Assembly (NCBI RefSeq): GCF_915069625.1
Contig: NZ_CAJZFD010000001.1
Coordinates: 1 to 31,343 of the forward strand
Direction of reading: 5' to 3'
Origin: an uncultured Veillonella sp.
Lineage (GTDB): Bacteria > Bacillota > Negativicutes > Veillonellales > Veillonellaceae
DNA: 31,343 nt
Position numbers and translations under genes: made by a program. Positions within the stretch are counted from its first letter, which is position 1. Each line of letters opens with the position of its first letter. Below, piece after piece: positions 9,401-17,705 of the stretch. Below the pieces are notes generated by a model. That model did no database searches, was not told the DNA's origin, and worked only from the letters and a program-made list of their open reading frames with translations.

Positions 9401-10778
9401 GAACAGCACCTACAAGATCTGTAACTTGATTATTCTTACCCAAAACGTGGATTTCTCCATCAATAGTTCCCGTAATAGGCATCGTCAAATCTTGTGTAAA
9501 AGCATCTAACGATAAGGCATGAACATCAGCAATAGCGTCAAAATCACCTGTATCTACGACGTATTGACCTTTAACTTTAGCATTACCAGCGCCAATAGAC
9601 AATTGAGCATCATCGATACGAACTAATCCATTATCGTATACTACATTTCCCTGTACGCGATCCACATGGTACCCTTTATAAGAAATACCATCACTGCCTA
9701 TGGTTGCATCCACCCGCGGCGCTACAGTAGTGCCTCCAATATGAGCACGACCACCGACAATACCAGTAACCCCCACATCTGTAATGGCTTCTAGATTTAC
9801 CTTATCTGCTACAACATTAAGATTAAGATATTCTTCGTCTTTCCCCAAGGTAACGAGACCATTAAGCTTAGCTGCTTGATCATTGATACGCCAAGAGCTG
9901 TGGCTAATAACAATTTGGTCATGATTGAGCATAATACGACCTTCACCATCAGTAATGGTATACATCGTATTGCCCCGCTTATAAGTGCCTGTTAAACCTT
10001 TAAAGCCTACATTACCACTCATAATATATTGTCCATCTTCACTTTTAACATTGAGATGTAAATCTTGTAATTTCCCCTTCGTAACAACAAGATCTTTGCG
10101 CAACGGAATAAAGCTCATAATACCAGCAGTATCAATTTCATCGGCTTGTACAAAGACATCGAAATTAGATACATCGTCCATATCTATTTTGCCATTTACA
10201 AGGACAGATGAACCATCTACATCAGCTGTAAATGCCCCTTTGGACATACCACTCATATTAAGAGCAACGGTGCCATCAAGGTTTTCAACATTGCGTTTAA
10301 CGCCATCTTTAGTGCGCAGCGCTACATGGCCATTATTAATGGTAATATCACCATCAAAACTACCCGATTTATTCGGATCAGATGGTTTAACTAACTTTTC
10401 TATACTCCAAGACCCATCGTTCAATTGCCATATGTGAAGATCAGGTGCATCCACGGTAACATTGGATATAGCTGTCGCCCCTGATGTGTTACCCCCAATT
10501 ATACTTGGTAATGCAGATAGTTTAACCCCAACAGCTACATCTTGTGCCGTCCCTACTAAGTGACCATCCCGATCTTTAATCACCACATCAGATAAAACTA
10601 CATCACCATTCCAATTGATACGAAGAGAATCATAGTCCACAGATCCGTTTATGGTATTATTTACTTGTTCTTTAACCATAGGTGCTACATAGGTCTTAGC
10701 TATAGGGTTTATACTAACACCAACTGCAGAAAATCCTAAAATTGCAGCCCCTATGAGACACCACTTTTTACGGGTCAT
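6492..10778 (-). CDS. tamB: Translocation and assembly module protein TamB (AsmA-like bridge protein)
   Basis: TamB-family proteins are very long beta-taco or groove proteins anchored in the inner membrane that span the periplasm; they are linked to outer-membrane assembly and phospholipid transport. This one has 1428 residues: an N-terminal membrane helix (about 7-25), an AsmA-like start, then more than a thousand residues of repeated beta-strand units alternating Gly, Asp and Val-Ile-Leu. The C-terminal TamB (DUF490) domain carries the hallmark stretch SNPSLSRKQIISMLTFGR, and the chain ends in RWTRSF. The ATG at 10778 has a GGGAGA site. No TamA gene is adjacent; the next gene downstream is bamA, so BamA may be its outer-membrane partner (inference). 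Confidence 0.93.
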   Translation of the reverse strand: MTRKKWCLIGAAILGFSAVGVSINPIAKTYVAPMVKEQVNNTINGSVDYDSLRINWNGDVVLSDVVIKDRDGHLVGTAQDVAVGVKLSALPSIIGGNTSGATAISNVTVDAPDLHIWQLNDGSWSIEKLVKPSDPNKSGSFDGDITINNGHVALRTKDGVKRNVENLDGTVALNMSGMSKGAFTADVDGSSVLVNGKIDMDDVSNFDVFVQADEIDTAGIMSFIPLRKDLVVTKGKLQDLHLNVKSEDGQYIMSGNVGFKGLTGTYKRGNTMYTITDGEGRIMLNHDQIVISHSSWRINDQAAKLNGLVTLGKDEEYLNLNVVADKVNLEAITDVGVTGIVGGRAHIGGTTVAPRVDATIGSDGISYKGYHVDRVQGNVVYDNGLVRIDDAQLSIGAGNAKVKGQYVVDTGDFDAIADVHALSLDAFTQDLTMPITGTIDGEIHVLGKNNQVTDLVGAVQGHQIGVRGIVLDSVKADLTHSDNLTNITMVGNMGTGSFSGYGSIQNGQVDATISGNALPLTSLSSIIGDDVAGTVSTSINVKGALDNPNVTGTVWGQEVLYKGAHFNDIHSDITLDNHVLTITNGHIGDGSGGYDITGWYNINTDALDLNAKARAVRIENLIRPVTDIPITGWFETDNHITGTVANPIVEGRAHLWDGSAYGKLITNAFAKYNYKNERLEFYRFDIEGYGATITGGGTVSKEAINIDFEGKKIDMGRLLINTDYKVDGLLAGRGTITGSMDNPQFNGYILSDALSINGQLLTDIHGHVYADKSVVNVQDFSFAESNGGRYVAKGGMKLDDSKQLFGVLDVTNGSVKNLLALLDRADEHLDGQLNGSVEIGGTKDNPSVIVNGKINDVSIDDKVVGDATIDASLANRKFKITTLKLPVGEGLIAMGGTLDLDGQADLQVALKDVDIVPFLPLVGKDIQATGWVTGVVNVTGETKNPKVELSGAVESGSFNGIGIDEGFALATMQDHVIQIQRIQGAKGGYKLSIYGKIPLAALYTSGYLEASDAKSMDVTIDFNEADMAVIPLVTTSVKDATGPLKGAIRLTGTIDQPEAYGTVSVRNGTMKLANVDNEITGIDGDLIFSGQQGDFQSRINMGKGSAGLAAKVNWSGHELTNYKAAVQLDGLDVRSEYVRGPLNGELYIAERDGLPTLIGNLDLENIQFKIPLSLQSSESSTNMGVDVNIHAGKGVRLYDRTLYNMFIGGDVHFGGTLQNPTASGQFDVKSGTFKYLSHVFNITKGNAHFVGGSYLPNLQLEAETNVSNYNIMLGVKGTVDHMDLTLSSNPSLSRKQIISMLTFGRGADSNSSTLTNDDVNAVATAGLQMFAFGYVQDALQNTLGLDRINITTGSIDPDEPTNRATAGNYNIEIGKYIVPKVMLTYSQGINNKQNKYGVEYSVKRNLKFTAWRTSQGNNYLGGRWTRSF

Positions 10779-10957
10779 AATGATCTCCCATACACATTAT
10801 GAATAAAATAAATATATATACTAATCTTACCACACACACAGTAATAACTATAGTATTTTAAGGGTAAATTTTATAAAACTAATATAATTTTTTGCTAATC
10901 ATTTTCTACAATAACTACATAGAGAATCCGTTTAACTATTACCTTAACAAAGAAATA

Positions 10958-10986
10958 AGAATATATGATGAATCTATGTATATCAA
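10958..10986 (-). promoter_or_regulatory. Candidate promoter for tamB
   Basis: TTGATA and TATTCT are 17 bases apart on the minus strand, just beyond the tolC terminator and about 180 bases before tamB. The -10 is only 4 of 6. The rest of this 251-base gap is AT-rich and I see no gene in it. Confidence 0.35.
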
Positions 10987-10997
10987 ATATTTCACAT

Positions 10998-11026
10998 AAA
11001 AAAAGACGACCCAAGTCGTCTTTTTT
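10998..11026 (-). terminator. Rho-independent terminator after tolC
   Basis: AAAAAAGACGAC and GTCGTCTTTTTT flank a 4-base loop, so the stem ends in a T run on the minus strand, 3 bases past the tolC stop. The A-rich complement makes it potentially bidirectional. It closes the mla-tolC operon. Confidence 0.9.
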
Positions 11027-11029
11027 ATG

Positions 11030-12490
11030 TTATTGATTGCCACCAAGTTGTGCTAATTGTTCAGCTGCACCACTGTTTGCAATAATTTCTGCGCCTTGTC
11101 CAACTGGAGTATTCAATGGAACACCTGTCAATTGTTCAAGAGCTGCAATGCTAATATTGTAATTGTAAAGAGCTTGTACATAGTTATTACGAGCATCTGT
11201 TAATTTAGTTTCCGCATCGAGTACATCAAGGTTTGTACCAACCCCCGCACGATAGCGAAGTGTAGCAATACGGAAGCTTTCTTGACCTTGAGCAACTGCA
11301 GTTTGAGTGCTTTGAATTGTTTGCTCTGCAGAACGCAAGTTCAAGTATGCTTTTTGTACTGCTAATAATACAGCATCAACAGTAGCTAAATTAGCCTCTT
11401 TCGCTTGTTCAAGTTGTGCATTTGCTTTTTTAATTGCATTTTGTGTTGCACCACCATCCCATAAGCTCCAAGATGCAATAGCACCTACACTCCAGGATTT
11501 TGTGCTTGTTCCGAAGTAACCATCTGGATCGGCGTAACCACGACCAGCTTTTACAGCTACCGTTGGCAAGTAGCCAGATTTAGCAGATTTTACAGCCTCT
11601 TCTGCAGATTTTACATCAAGAGCAGATTTTACAAGGGCGGAACGATGAAGTAGAGCATACGCCTTAGCTTGTTCCAATGTAACATTGTAAGGTTTATATT
11701 GTAAGTCATGTTCTGCTGTATTAATAGCTGTTTGTACAGGATATGCAATGACTTGATTCAAGCTAGCCTCTGCTAAATTTGCAGAATTTTGTGCTTTTAC
11801 AAGATTTGTTTCAGAATCAGCAAGATTTGTTTTAGCAGCCAATACATCAGAACTTGCTACCAAACCAACATTATATTGAGCTTGCACATTTGTTACATGA
11901 CCTTGGTAATCTTTAACAGCTTGTTGAGCCACATCAACAAGATTACGATTCATGATCAATGTATAGTAGCCACTAATAGCATCATATTTTGCTTGTTGCA
12001 ATGCTTCTTCATAGCTAGCGCCAGTGCCTTCACGAGTATAACGTGCAGAATCAATACTTGCATCGAGTTGAGGATTAAATACAGGAGCACTAATGGAGAA
12101 GTTATGACTACCAGATTTACCACGGCCAGTGTCACCGCCTGTTTTTTGAGCAGACCAACCATAGCTTACACTAGGGTTCTTGCCTGCTGCTACTTGGCTC
12201 ACTGCAGATTTAGCAGCTTCATAGCCCCATTTAGTTTGTTTTGCTGTACGGTTATTCGCCAACGCCAACTCTATGGTACGAGTCTCATCGAGGTCCAATT
12301 TGCTCTCATATGTTTTACTATCTTGAACAGATTTTTCGGCTAATTGCTTTTGTGTTAATTGAATCGCTTCTTTTTGATATTTGCTTAATTGGTCTCCATT
12401 ATTAACGGAAGTTGTAACTACATCAGCAGCCATTGCACCTGTAGTAGCTAAGGAGAGCATTACACCTAAGGATAAAACCTTTTTATTCAT
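11030..12490 (-). CDS. tolC: TolC-family outer-membrane efflux protein
   Basis: TolC proteins form trimeric outer-membrane ducts for efflux pumps and type I secretion. With the start at 12490 the protein has 486 residues: a signal peptide ending TGAMAAD, then two outer-membrane-efflux repeats with long Ala/Gln-rich helices. Family features include ALANNRTAKQTKWGYEAAKS near the start and RYRAGVGTNLDVLDAETKLT near the end. The reading frame is open 7 codons further to an upstream ATG (12511), but that lies before the Shine-Dalgarno, so the inner ATG is chosen. It is the last gene of the mla operon, 42 bases after mlaD, and is followed by a strong terminator. No inner-membrane pump or adaptor gene is beside it, so its partner is unknown. 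Confidence 0.9.
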   Translation of the reverse strand: MNKKVLSLGVMLSLATTGAMAADVVTTSVNNGDQLSKYQKEAIQLTQKQLAEKSVQDSKTYESKLDLDETRTIELALANNRTAKQTKWGYEAAKSAVSQVAAGKNPSVSYGWSAQKTGGDTGRGKSGSHNFSISAPVFNPQLDASIDSARYTREGTGASYEEALQQAKYDAISGYYTLIMNRNLVDVAQQAVKDYQGHVTNVQAQYNVGLVASSDVLAAKTNLADSETNLVKAQNSANLAEASLNQVIAYPVQTAINTAEHDLQYKPYNVTLEQAKAYALLHRSALVKSALDVKSAEEAVKSAKSGYLPTVAVKAGRGYADPDGYFGTSTKSWSVGAIASWSLWDGGATQNAIKKANAQLEQAKEANLATVDAVLLAVQKAYLNLRSAEQTIQSTQTAVAQGQESFRIATLRYRAGVGTNLDVLDAETKLTDARNNYVQALYNYNISIAALEQLTGVPLNTPVGQGAEIIANSGAAEQLAQLGGNQ

Positions 12491-12497
12491 AATATGT

Positions 12498-12503
12498 ACC
12501 TCC
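12498..12503 (-). promoter_or_regulatory. Ribosome binding site deciding the tolC start
   Basis: GGAGGT on the minus strand lies 7 bases before the ATG at 12490 and downstream of the ATG at 12511, which rules against the longer reading. Confidence 0.8.
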
Positions 12504-12532
12504 ATACTCACCTAAAGTGAATGTATTAGTCT

Positions 12533-13792
12533 TTAAAATACTTGTTTGATACCAAAGTAGGTACCACCATTCGTGGAACCGAACGGTCTGGTCATTTGAA
12601 TAACCCCATAAGTATCTTTATGTAAACGTATATCACTACGAATACGATATTTGCGATTGTTAAGGTCATATACCGCTGCGGATAATGAAACTGGACCACG
12701 TAAATTATAGTCAACGCCAAGTCCTAATTCACTTTCAAAAATACCGCCCCGTACTAGCCATTTAGAGCTAATGAATCGACCTGCATTTAAATCGAATTTA
12801 GTGCCATCGCCGATATTGGAAAGGCCAAGCTCAGCCATACCTTTATCATTATAAGCACGAACACGACCATTGATGCGGAATTCATCATCTGTTGTGTTAT
12901 ATAACAAATCTACAGAAGGCTCAACTTTAGTAGATGACTTTTTTTCAACATTATTTCCATCTACTACATTTCCACTTGCATCAGTTTGATATGCTTTACC
13001 ACCCATCAATTTGTTGATGCGAGCTGAAATCTGTGCCGTATTATGTAATGTTTCCTTAATATTTTCCTGTGCTTTAGGATCAGTTACAGTAGACTCCATA
13101 GAACGAGCCATATTATCTACACGATCCGTAGTTTGTTTTAAGTTAGTCAAAATAGCACGCATATCATTGCCTGCATTACCATCTGCATTAAATTGTTGAG
13201 CAGCTTGATTTAGCTGTGCCGTTACATCAGCCATATTTTGTGTAATCGCTACAGCATTATCAGCCATCGTCGCAGTAGATTGCAAGGAATGTTTAAGTGC
13301 ATTTTGCGTTGCTGGATCACCAATAATATTATTGATAGATTGCAACATTTTTTCGGTGCCATCCATTAACTTTTGAGCACTTTGCATCGCTTTATCCATA
13401 GCATCTGCACCTTCGCCCTTAACAGAGTCACCATCTTGTAAAAACACCTTAGATTGACCTGGTGAAATTTGAATAAATTTATCACCTAAAAAACCATCTG
13501 ATCCCAATGTGAACGTAGAATCACTTGGAATTTGTGTTTTTTCATCAAGCTTCATTTTTACTACAACACCATGCGGAGTAATCTCGATATCAGAGACATT
13601 ACCGATGGCCACACCTGAATATTTAACTTGATTGCCATTTTTTAGGCCATTAACTTGAGCAAAATCGCCAGTAATCGTCATTTGTGGCTTAGCCCATATA
13701 TCAATGCGACCTACAAAAAGTATTCCCGCAATAAATAGAGCTATACCTATTATTGTGAAAGCCCCTACCTTGGCCTCCGTCGTCCACTTCAT
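12533..13792 (-). CDS. mlaD: MlaD: MCE-domain phospholipid transport protein with C-terminal beta-barrel-like domain
   Basis: MlaD is the substrate-binding part of the MlaFED complex that moves phospholipids between the membranes. The 419-residue protein is much longer than E. coli MlaD (about 180). It has an N-terminal transmembrane helix (about 9-27) and one MCE domain (about 36-112, with GLKNGNQVKYSGVAIGNVS). A long predicted helical stretch follows (about 125-265), then a C-terminal domain of alternating strands rich in Gly, Tyr and Arg that ends in Phe (about 290-419), as expected of an outer-membrane barrel. A transenvelope MlaD of this layout has been described in Veillonella parvula. 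The start overlaps the mlaF stop by one base (TAATG), so translation is probably coupled. Confidence 0.93.
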   Translation of the reverse strand: MKWTTEAKVGAFTIIGIALFIAGILFVGRIDIWAKPQMTITGDFAQVNGLKNGNQVKYSGVAIGNVSDIEITPHGVVVKMKLDEKTQIPSDSTFTLGSDGFLGDKFIQISPGQSKVFLQDGDSVKGEGADAMDKAMQSAQKLMDGTEKMLQSINNIIGDPATQNALKHSLQSTATMADNAVAITQNMADVTAQLNQAAQQFNADGNAGNDMRAILTNLKQTTDRVDNMARSMESTVTDPKAQENIKETLHNTAQISARINKLMGGKAYQTDASGNVVDGNNVEKKSSTKVEPSVDLLYNTTDDEFRINGRVRAYNDKGMAELGLSNIGDGTKFDLNAGRFISSKWLVRGGIFESELGLGVDYNLRGPVSLSAAVYDLNNRKYRIRSDIRLHKDTYGVIQMTRPFGSTNGGTYFGIKQVF

Positions 13793-14550
13793 TACACATC
13801 TCCCATCGCAGATACATTAATTGGTTCTGCTTCACCATGAATAAACTGTTGTACCTTTTTATTTGTAGAATTCTTAAAGTCTATTGTATCAGAAATTTCC
13901 ACAAATTTCCCCTTATCAAGTAAAGCTATGCGATTTGCCACGTAAAACGCGGATTGCATATCATGTGTTACTACAATAGAAGTACAACCAAGCCGTTGTT
14001 GCATCCCCTTAATTAGCATACTAATCGTACCAGATGTAATAGGATCCAAGCCGGATGAAGGTTCATCATAGAGGATTAAGCTTGGGTCTAGCGCTATGGC
14101 GCGAGCTAAGCTAACGCGCTTTTTCATACCGCCTGACAATTCGTTAGGCATATAGGATTCATACCCTTTCAAACCGACCCAATCTAGTCGCTCTGCTACA
14201 ATGCGTCGTATCTCATCGTCGCCTAAGTCCGTATGTTGACGTAAGCCAAAGGCCACGTTTTCGCCTACCGACATAGAATCAAATAGAGCAGAGTATTGGA
14301 ATACCATCCCCATTTTTCTTCGTACTGTATTAAATTCATCTTCAGATAATGTTGTAATATCTGTGCCATCTACAATAATCTGTCCCGATGTAGGGCGCTG
14401 CAAGCCAATTAATAATCGAAGCAATGTACTTTTACCACTGCCACTACCACCTAATATAACCAACGTCTCCCCATCATTGATAGTAAGATTAATGGAGTCT
14501 AAAATCACACGTGACTCATAGGCAACTACAACATCGCGTAGTTCTATCAT
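13792..14550 (-). CDS. mlaF: MlaF: ABC transporter ATPase for phospholipid transport
   Basis: This 252-residue cytoplasmic ATPase powers the MlaFED phospholipid transporter. All nucleotide-binding motifs are intact: Walker A GGSGSGKST (34-42), Q-loop Q85 in MVFQYSALF, signature LSGGM (138-142), Walker B LILYDEP with D162 and E163, and switch H196 in VVTHD. The length is usual for MlaF. The gene starts 20 bases after mlaE and its stop overlaps the mlaD start, as expected of stoichiometric partners. Confidence 0.95.
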   Translation of the reverse strand: MIELRDVVVAYESRVILDSINLTINDGETLVILGGSGSGKSTLLRLLIGLQRPTSGQIIVDGTDITTLSEDEFNTVRRKMGMVFQYSALFDSMSVGENVAFGLRQHTDLGDDEIRRIVAERLDWVGLKGYESYMPNELSGGMKKRVSLARAIALDPSLILYDEPSSGLDPITSGTISMLIKGMQQRLGCTSIVVTHDMQSAFYVANRIALLDKGKFVEISDTIDFKNSTNKKVQQFIHGEAEPINVSAMGDV

Positions 14551-14570
14551 AAATCCCTCTAGCGTATCTA

Positions 14571-15332
14571 CTAATATAACAAGGTAGATAAAAAGTAATT
14601 TAATACAAATACTAAAATAATACTAGTTACTACAGAACTAGTTGTGGAAAAGCCTACGGCTTCTGCGCCCATTTTAGTTTCCATCCCCTTATAGGAGCCT
14701 ACCAATGCAATAACAGCACCAAACACACTGGACTTAACTAAGCCTAATGTGAAGTCTGAAATAGTAGAAAACATTTGAATAGAATCTAAATAGGTACTTG
14801 GCGCTAAACCCTTAATTGCAGTAGCCACAAAGTAACCACCTGCAATGCCAATTACTACACCATAAAACGCCAATATAGGCACCATAATCATACATGCTAC
14901 TACACGAGGTACCACAAGATAACCAATAGGATCGACAGCCATAACACGAAGCGCATCGATTTGTTCGGTTACCTTCATTGTACCAATTTCAGCCGTGATG
15001 GCAGCGCCAACACGGCCAGCTAGTACTACCCCTACTAAGATGGGACCTAATTCACGTCCCATAGCAACAGCCATAAGACCACCTACAGTGCTTTGTGCAC
15101 CATATGTAATCAATACATCTGTAATCTGTAAGGTCATAACTGCACCAGCAAAGAGTAACGTTAAACTGATAATCGGCAACGAATCTACGCCTAAGTGAGC
15201 CATCTGCTGAAACACATGCCACAGATTAATCATTTTCAGTTGTCTAATTGTGTGCCACACCAATAATGTAGCACTCCCCATCTGTGATAGGCCGTTCATT
15301 ACAGCTCGTCCTATCGATTCTAGCCAATTCAA
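14571..15332 (-). CDS. mlaE: MlaE: ABC transporter permease for phospholipid transport
   Basis: MlaE is the inner-membrane permease of the MlaFED complex. The 253-residue protein has about five or six hydrophobic segments and the family signature around GPILVGVVLAGRVGAAITAE and EQIDALRVMAVDPIGYLV, typical of MlaE/YrbE and plant TGD1 permeases. The start is a TTG (15330-15332), chosen because AAAGGG at 15341-15346 lies 8 bases upstream; the next Met is codon 12, inside the family's N-terminal helix. It lies 31 bases after the S55 peptidase-like gene and 20 bases before mlaF. Confidence 0.94.
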   Translation of the reverse strand: MNWLESIGRAVMNGLSQMGSATLLVWHTIRQLKMINLWHVFQQMAHLGVDSLPIISLTLLFAGAVMTLQITDVLITYGAQSTVGGLMAVAMGRELGPILVGVVLAGRVGAAITAEIGTMKVTEQIDALRVMAVDPIGYLVVPRVVACMIMVPILAFYGVVIGIAGGYFVATAIKGLAPSTYLDSIQMFSTISDFTLGLVKSSVFGAVIALVGSYKGMETKMGAEAVGFSTTSSVVTSIILVFVLNYFLSTLLY

Positions 15333-15363
15333 CAGTTTAGCCCTTTCCCCTTACATTTTCAGC

Positions 15364-17370
15364 TTATTCAGCTGCATTAGTATCATTTACTTTAGATTCA
15401 TCCTTTTTATCAGGTGTTTTTTGGTCTTGTTTATCAGATTTTTTCACATCTTGTTTATCAGACTTTATCACATCTTTTTTACTGGATTTATCCTTTTTGG
15501 ATTGGTCTTCCAATTCTAATTTATGTTCCATCTTGCTTTGATTTTTAACTTCTTTTACGCGTTTAGCTAATGCTTTATCGCGATCGGCTGGTTTCATAAC
15601 ATGAATTGTAAATTGACCATCACCTTGAACGATGTATTCCGTATCAATAGCAGTTTTTTCTATTTGATTATCATCGTCCTTACTAGAACTCAAATCTTCT
15701 TGACCTGTTTTTTTCTTTACATCCCCTGGCATAGGTTTTGATTCCACATCTTTAAGTTTAGCTTTTTTAACAGATTGGGAACCATCTTCATCAACAAGAC
15801 TAATGCCATCTTCTAAAAACTCTACAACGATTTGATTATTTGTATCAGTCTTTTGAATTTCATCATAAAGTTCATTAAAATCTTTATGAACTTTTAAGCG
15901 ACGTAAAATTTCATCAGTTAAATTATATTTTTGCTTTTCTAATACATAAGGTAATGGGATTTCACCGCCCCCACGCACCTCTAAGGTATACTTGCCAACA
16001 GCTTGATCCTCAGGAACCTTAAAGAAGATTTGTTTAACGACCTTCTCACCGCGGAACGGCTCCAACGTTACATCTACAACGATTGTATCACCAGGGGAAA
16101 CAATGGTTGAAGATGCAGAGGCATCAACAAGCTTAGCTGTTTTCTTATCTTGTGTCACCTCAGTTTCTACAGAGATGTCAGAAATTTCATAATTAATGAA
16201 TCGGTTATTCATAAGAACGTCGATAACATTATAGAACTCATCAACAGCCTTCTCAGAGATAGAGTCAGAGCTATAGAACATATTAGTTCGCGTCAACGGT
16301 TTATGCTCTTTACCTCTTGGTGTGATTGTATAAGAAATGGTAGCCGTACCAGCGCCACTACGATCCAACGTTTTATTCAACATGTTATATAGAGATGTAG
16401 CCGCTAAAGTCGGTGTCATCTCACTATCTTCAATAACCTTAACAGAGCTAGTTTTATCACGCCCCATATCAAGGTCTTTCAAATGGAATCGCATAGGGAT
16501 CCCTGGAGAAATCACACCAGAAACACCTGCAATACCAGCACCTCTATCTTCAGTTACAGAGCCAACTTCCTTGCCCATAGAGCCCAATTTGAAAGCAGCA
16601 TCATAACTTTTAACTACTGTAAAGATGCTTGCATTATGCATGAAGTAGTTTGAGGAGCCATGTTTTAAGAATGGATGACCAAAGGCAACAATCTTTTCCC
16701 CATCTACATAGGTAACAGTACCAATGGCCCCCAGTTTTAGGTCACCATCAACTAGTAATGCTGCTACAGAACCACCGGCTTCTAGAGGTTTAGCAATTTC
16801 ATCACCACTAGCACTAGCCGTATCATATGTTTCATATTTATATTGTGGCAACTTGGATTTGAAGTAATCCATGGATGCTGCATCAAAGCCATAAGCCATA
16901 AGTGGCGTGCCAAGAGGGATCAATTGTTTATCATCCCATGGTTTGGATAAGTTCTTCTCATATGGAATATTCCATAATTTCACCATATCCTCGATAGGGG
17001 TAATCATCCCAATCGTACCATCTGCAAAGCCCCAGCCATAAGCAACAGCACCAACGAGCTTACCATTTATATATACAGGACTACCACTCATGCCATGAGC
17101 GATGCCGCCTGTTTTTTCCATAACAGGACCAGAGAACTTCGCTAAAATAAGATGACCAGATGGTCCCTTATCCTTCATGACACCAAGTACCTTTACATCA
17201 AAGGTAGAAATGGTATCTCCTACAATTACAGTTTTTGCAATGCCTTCCATACCTGTAGTTACATCATTGACAGGCATGAAATCAACAGCCTGTGCAGCTG
17301 TAAGTGAAGTACAGAAGAAAAGCGCCAGTATCGCTTTTCTATACCGACGCCAAGAATGAGAAAACTTCAT
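15364..17370 (-). CDS. Exported SpoIVB-type S55 peptidase domain protein
   Basis: This 668-residue protein has a signal peptide (about 1-29) and an S55 (SpoIVB-like) serine peptidase domain. The signature GGIAHGMSGSPVYING (about 88-103) contains the probable nucleophile S95, and a GHPF motif (H232) is a candidate catalytic histidine. This assignment is by motif only. The middle region (about 300-560) has beta-rich segments I do not recognise. The last 100 or so residues are Lys/Asp/Ser-rich with repeats of KSDKQD, probably disordered. In Bacillus, SpoIVB cleaves a sporulation protein, but here the gene lies between an exported biotinyl-like protein (12 bases) and mlaE (31 bases), which suggests an envelope role. 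The substrate is unknown. The ATG at 17370 follows AAGGAG. Confidence 0.82.
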   Translation of the reverse strand: MKFSHSWRRYRKAILALFFCTSLTAAQAVDFMPVNDVTTGMEGIAKTVIVGDTISTFDVKVLGVMKDKGPSGHLILAKFSGPVMEKTGGIAHGMSGSPVYINGKLVGAVAYGWGFADGTIGMITPIEDMVKLWNIPYEKNLSKPWDDKQLIPLGTPLMAYGFDAASMDYFKSKLPQYKYETYDTASASGDEIAKPLEAGGSVAALLVDGDLKLGAIGTVTYVDGEKIVAFGHPFLKHGSSNYFMHNASIFTVVKSYDAAFKLGSMGKEVGSVTEDRGAGIAGVSGVISPGIPMRFHLKDLDMGRDKTSSVKVIEDSEMTPTLAATSLYNMLNKTLDRSGAGTATISYTITPRGKEHKPLTRTNMFYSSDSISEKAVDEFYNVIDVLMNNRFINYEISDISVETEVTQDKKTAKLVDASASSTIVSPGDTIVVDVTLEPFRGEKVVKQIFFKVPEDQAVGKYTLEVRGGGEIPLPYVLEKQKYNLTDEILRRLKVHKDFNELYDEIQKTDTNNQIVVEFLEDGISLVDEDGSQSVKKAKLKDVESKPMPGDVKKKTGQEDLSSSKDDDNQIEKTAIDTEYIVQGDGQFTIHVMKPADRDKALAKRVKEVKNQSKMEHKLELEDQSKKDKSSKKDVIKSDKQDVKKSDKQDQKTPDKKDESKVNDTNAAE

Positions 17371-17382
17371 TCCTTCTCTCCT

Positions 17383-17667
17383 TTATTTACTTTCTACTGT
17401 GACAACGATTTGATCACGAGAAACGTCTGAGCCCACTGTAACATTAACCGCCGTTACAGTACCAGTTACAGTAGATTTAGCAGCAGCCATAGGGCCAGCC
17501 AATGTCTCTACAGTTACCAATGTTTGACCTTCTGTTACAGCAGAGCCAACAGAAACTGTAGAAGCAACTTTACCTGTTAATACACTTTGGTATGATACAG
17601 GGGCCGCCATTACAGAGCTAACACTTAAAATGCCTAAAGCAGCTAATGCCAACACTACTCTTTTCAT
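17383..17667 (-). CDS. Exported small protein with a biotinyl/lipoyl-like fold, no modifiable lysine
   Basis: This is a 94-residue protein with a signal peptide (about 1-22, ending SVMAAP). The rest resembles a biotinyl/lipoyl attachment domain: a hammerhead pattern with VSVGSAVTEGQTLVTVE, then TGTVTAVNVTVGSDVSRDQI. In biotin carriers the MKM lysine sits in the turn between these halves; here the turn reads LAGPMAAAKS, with AGP where MKM would fall, so biotinylation is unlikely. The fold also occurs in HlyD-type adaptors, where it binds partner proteins. It is the first gene of the S55-mla-tolC operon and has a strong AGGAGGG site. Possible roles are a periplasmic adaptor or docking piece for TolC or Mla; this is a guess from position. 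Confidence 0.75.
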   Translation of the reverse strand: MKRVVLALAALGILSVSSVMAAPVSYQSVLTGKVASTVSVGSAVTEGQTLVTVETLAGPMAAAKSTVTGTVTAVNVTVGSDVSRDQIVVTVESK

Positions 17668-17705
17668 AACGATCCCTCCTTTTACAAAATTAGTTATGTA
17701 TTTAT

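Noticed and set aside
11789..12343. A 184-codon plus-strand open frame.
   Set aside because: It lies wholly opposite tolC, has Ser/Thr/Cys/Ile-rich shadow composition and no start signals.
12491..12511. Upstream ATG giving tolC seven more codons.
   Set aside because: The Shine-Dalgarno GGAGGT lies between this ATG and the next, and the signal peptide starts properly at the inner ATG.
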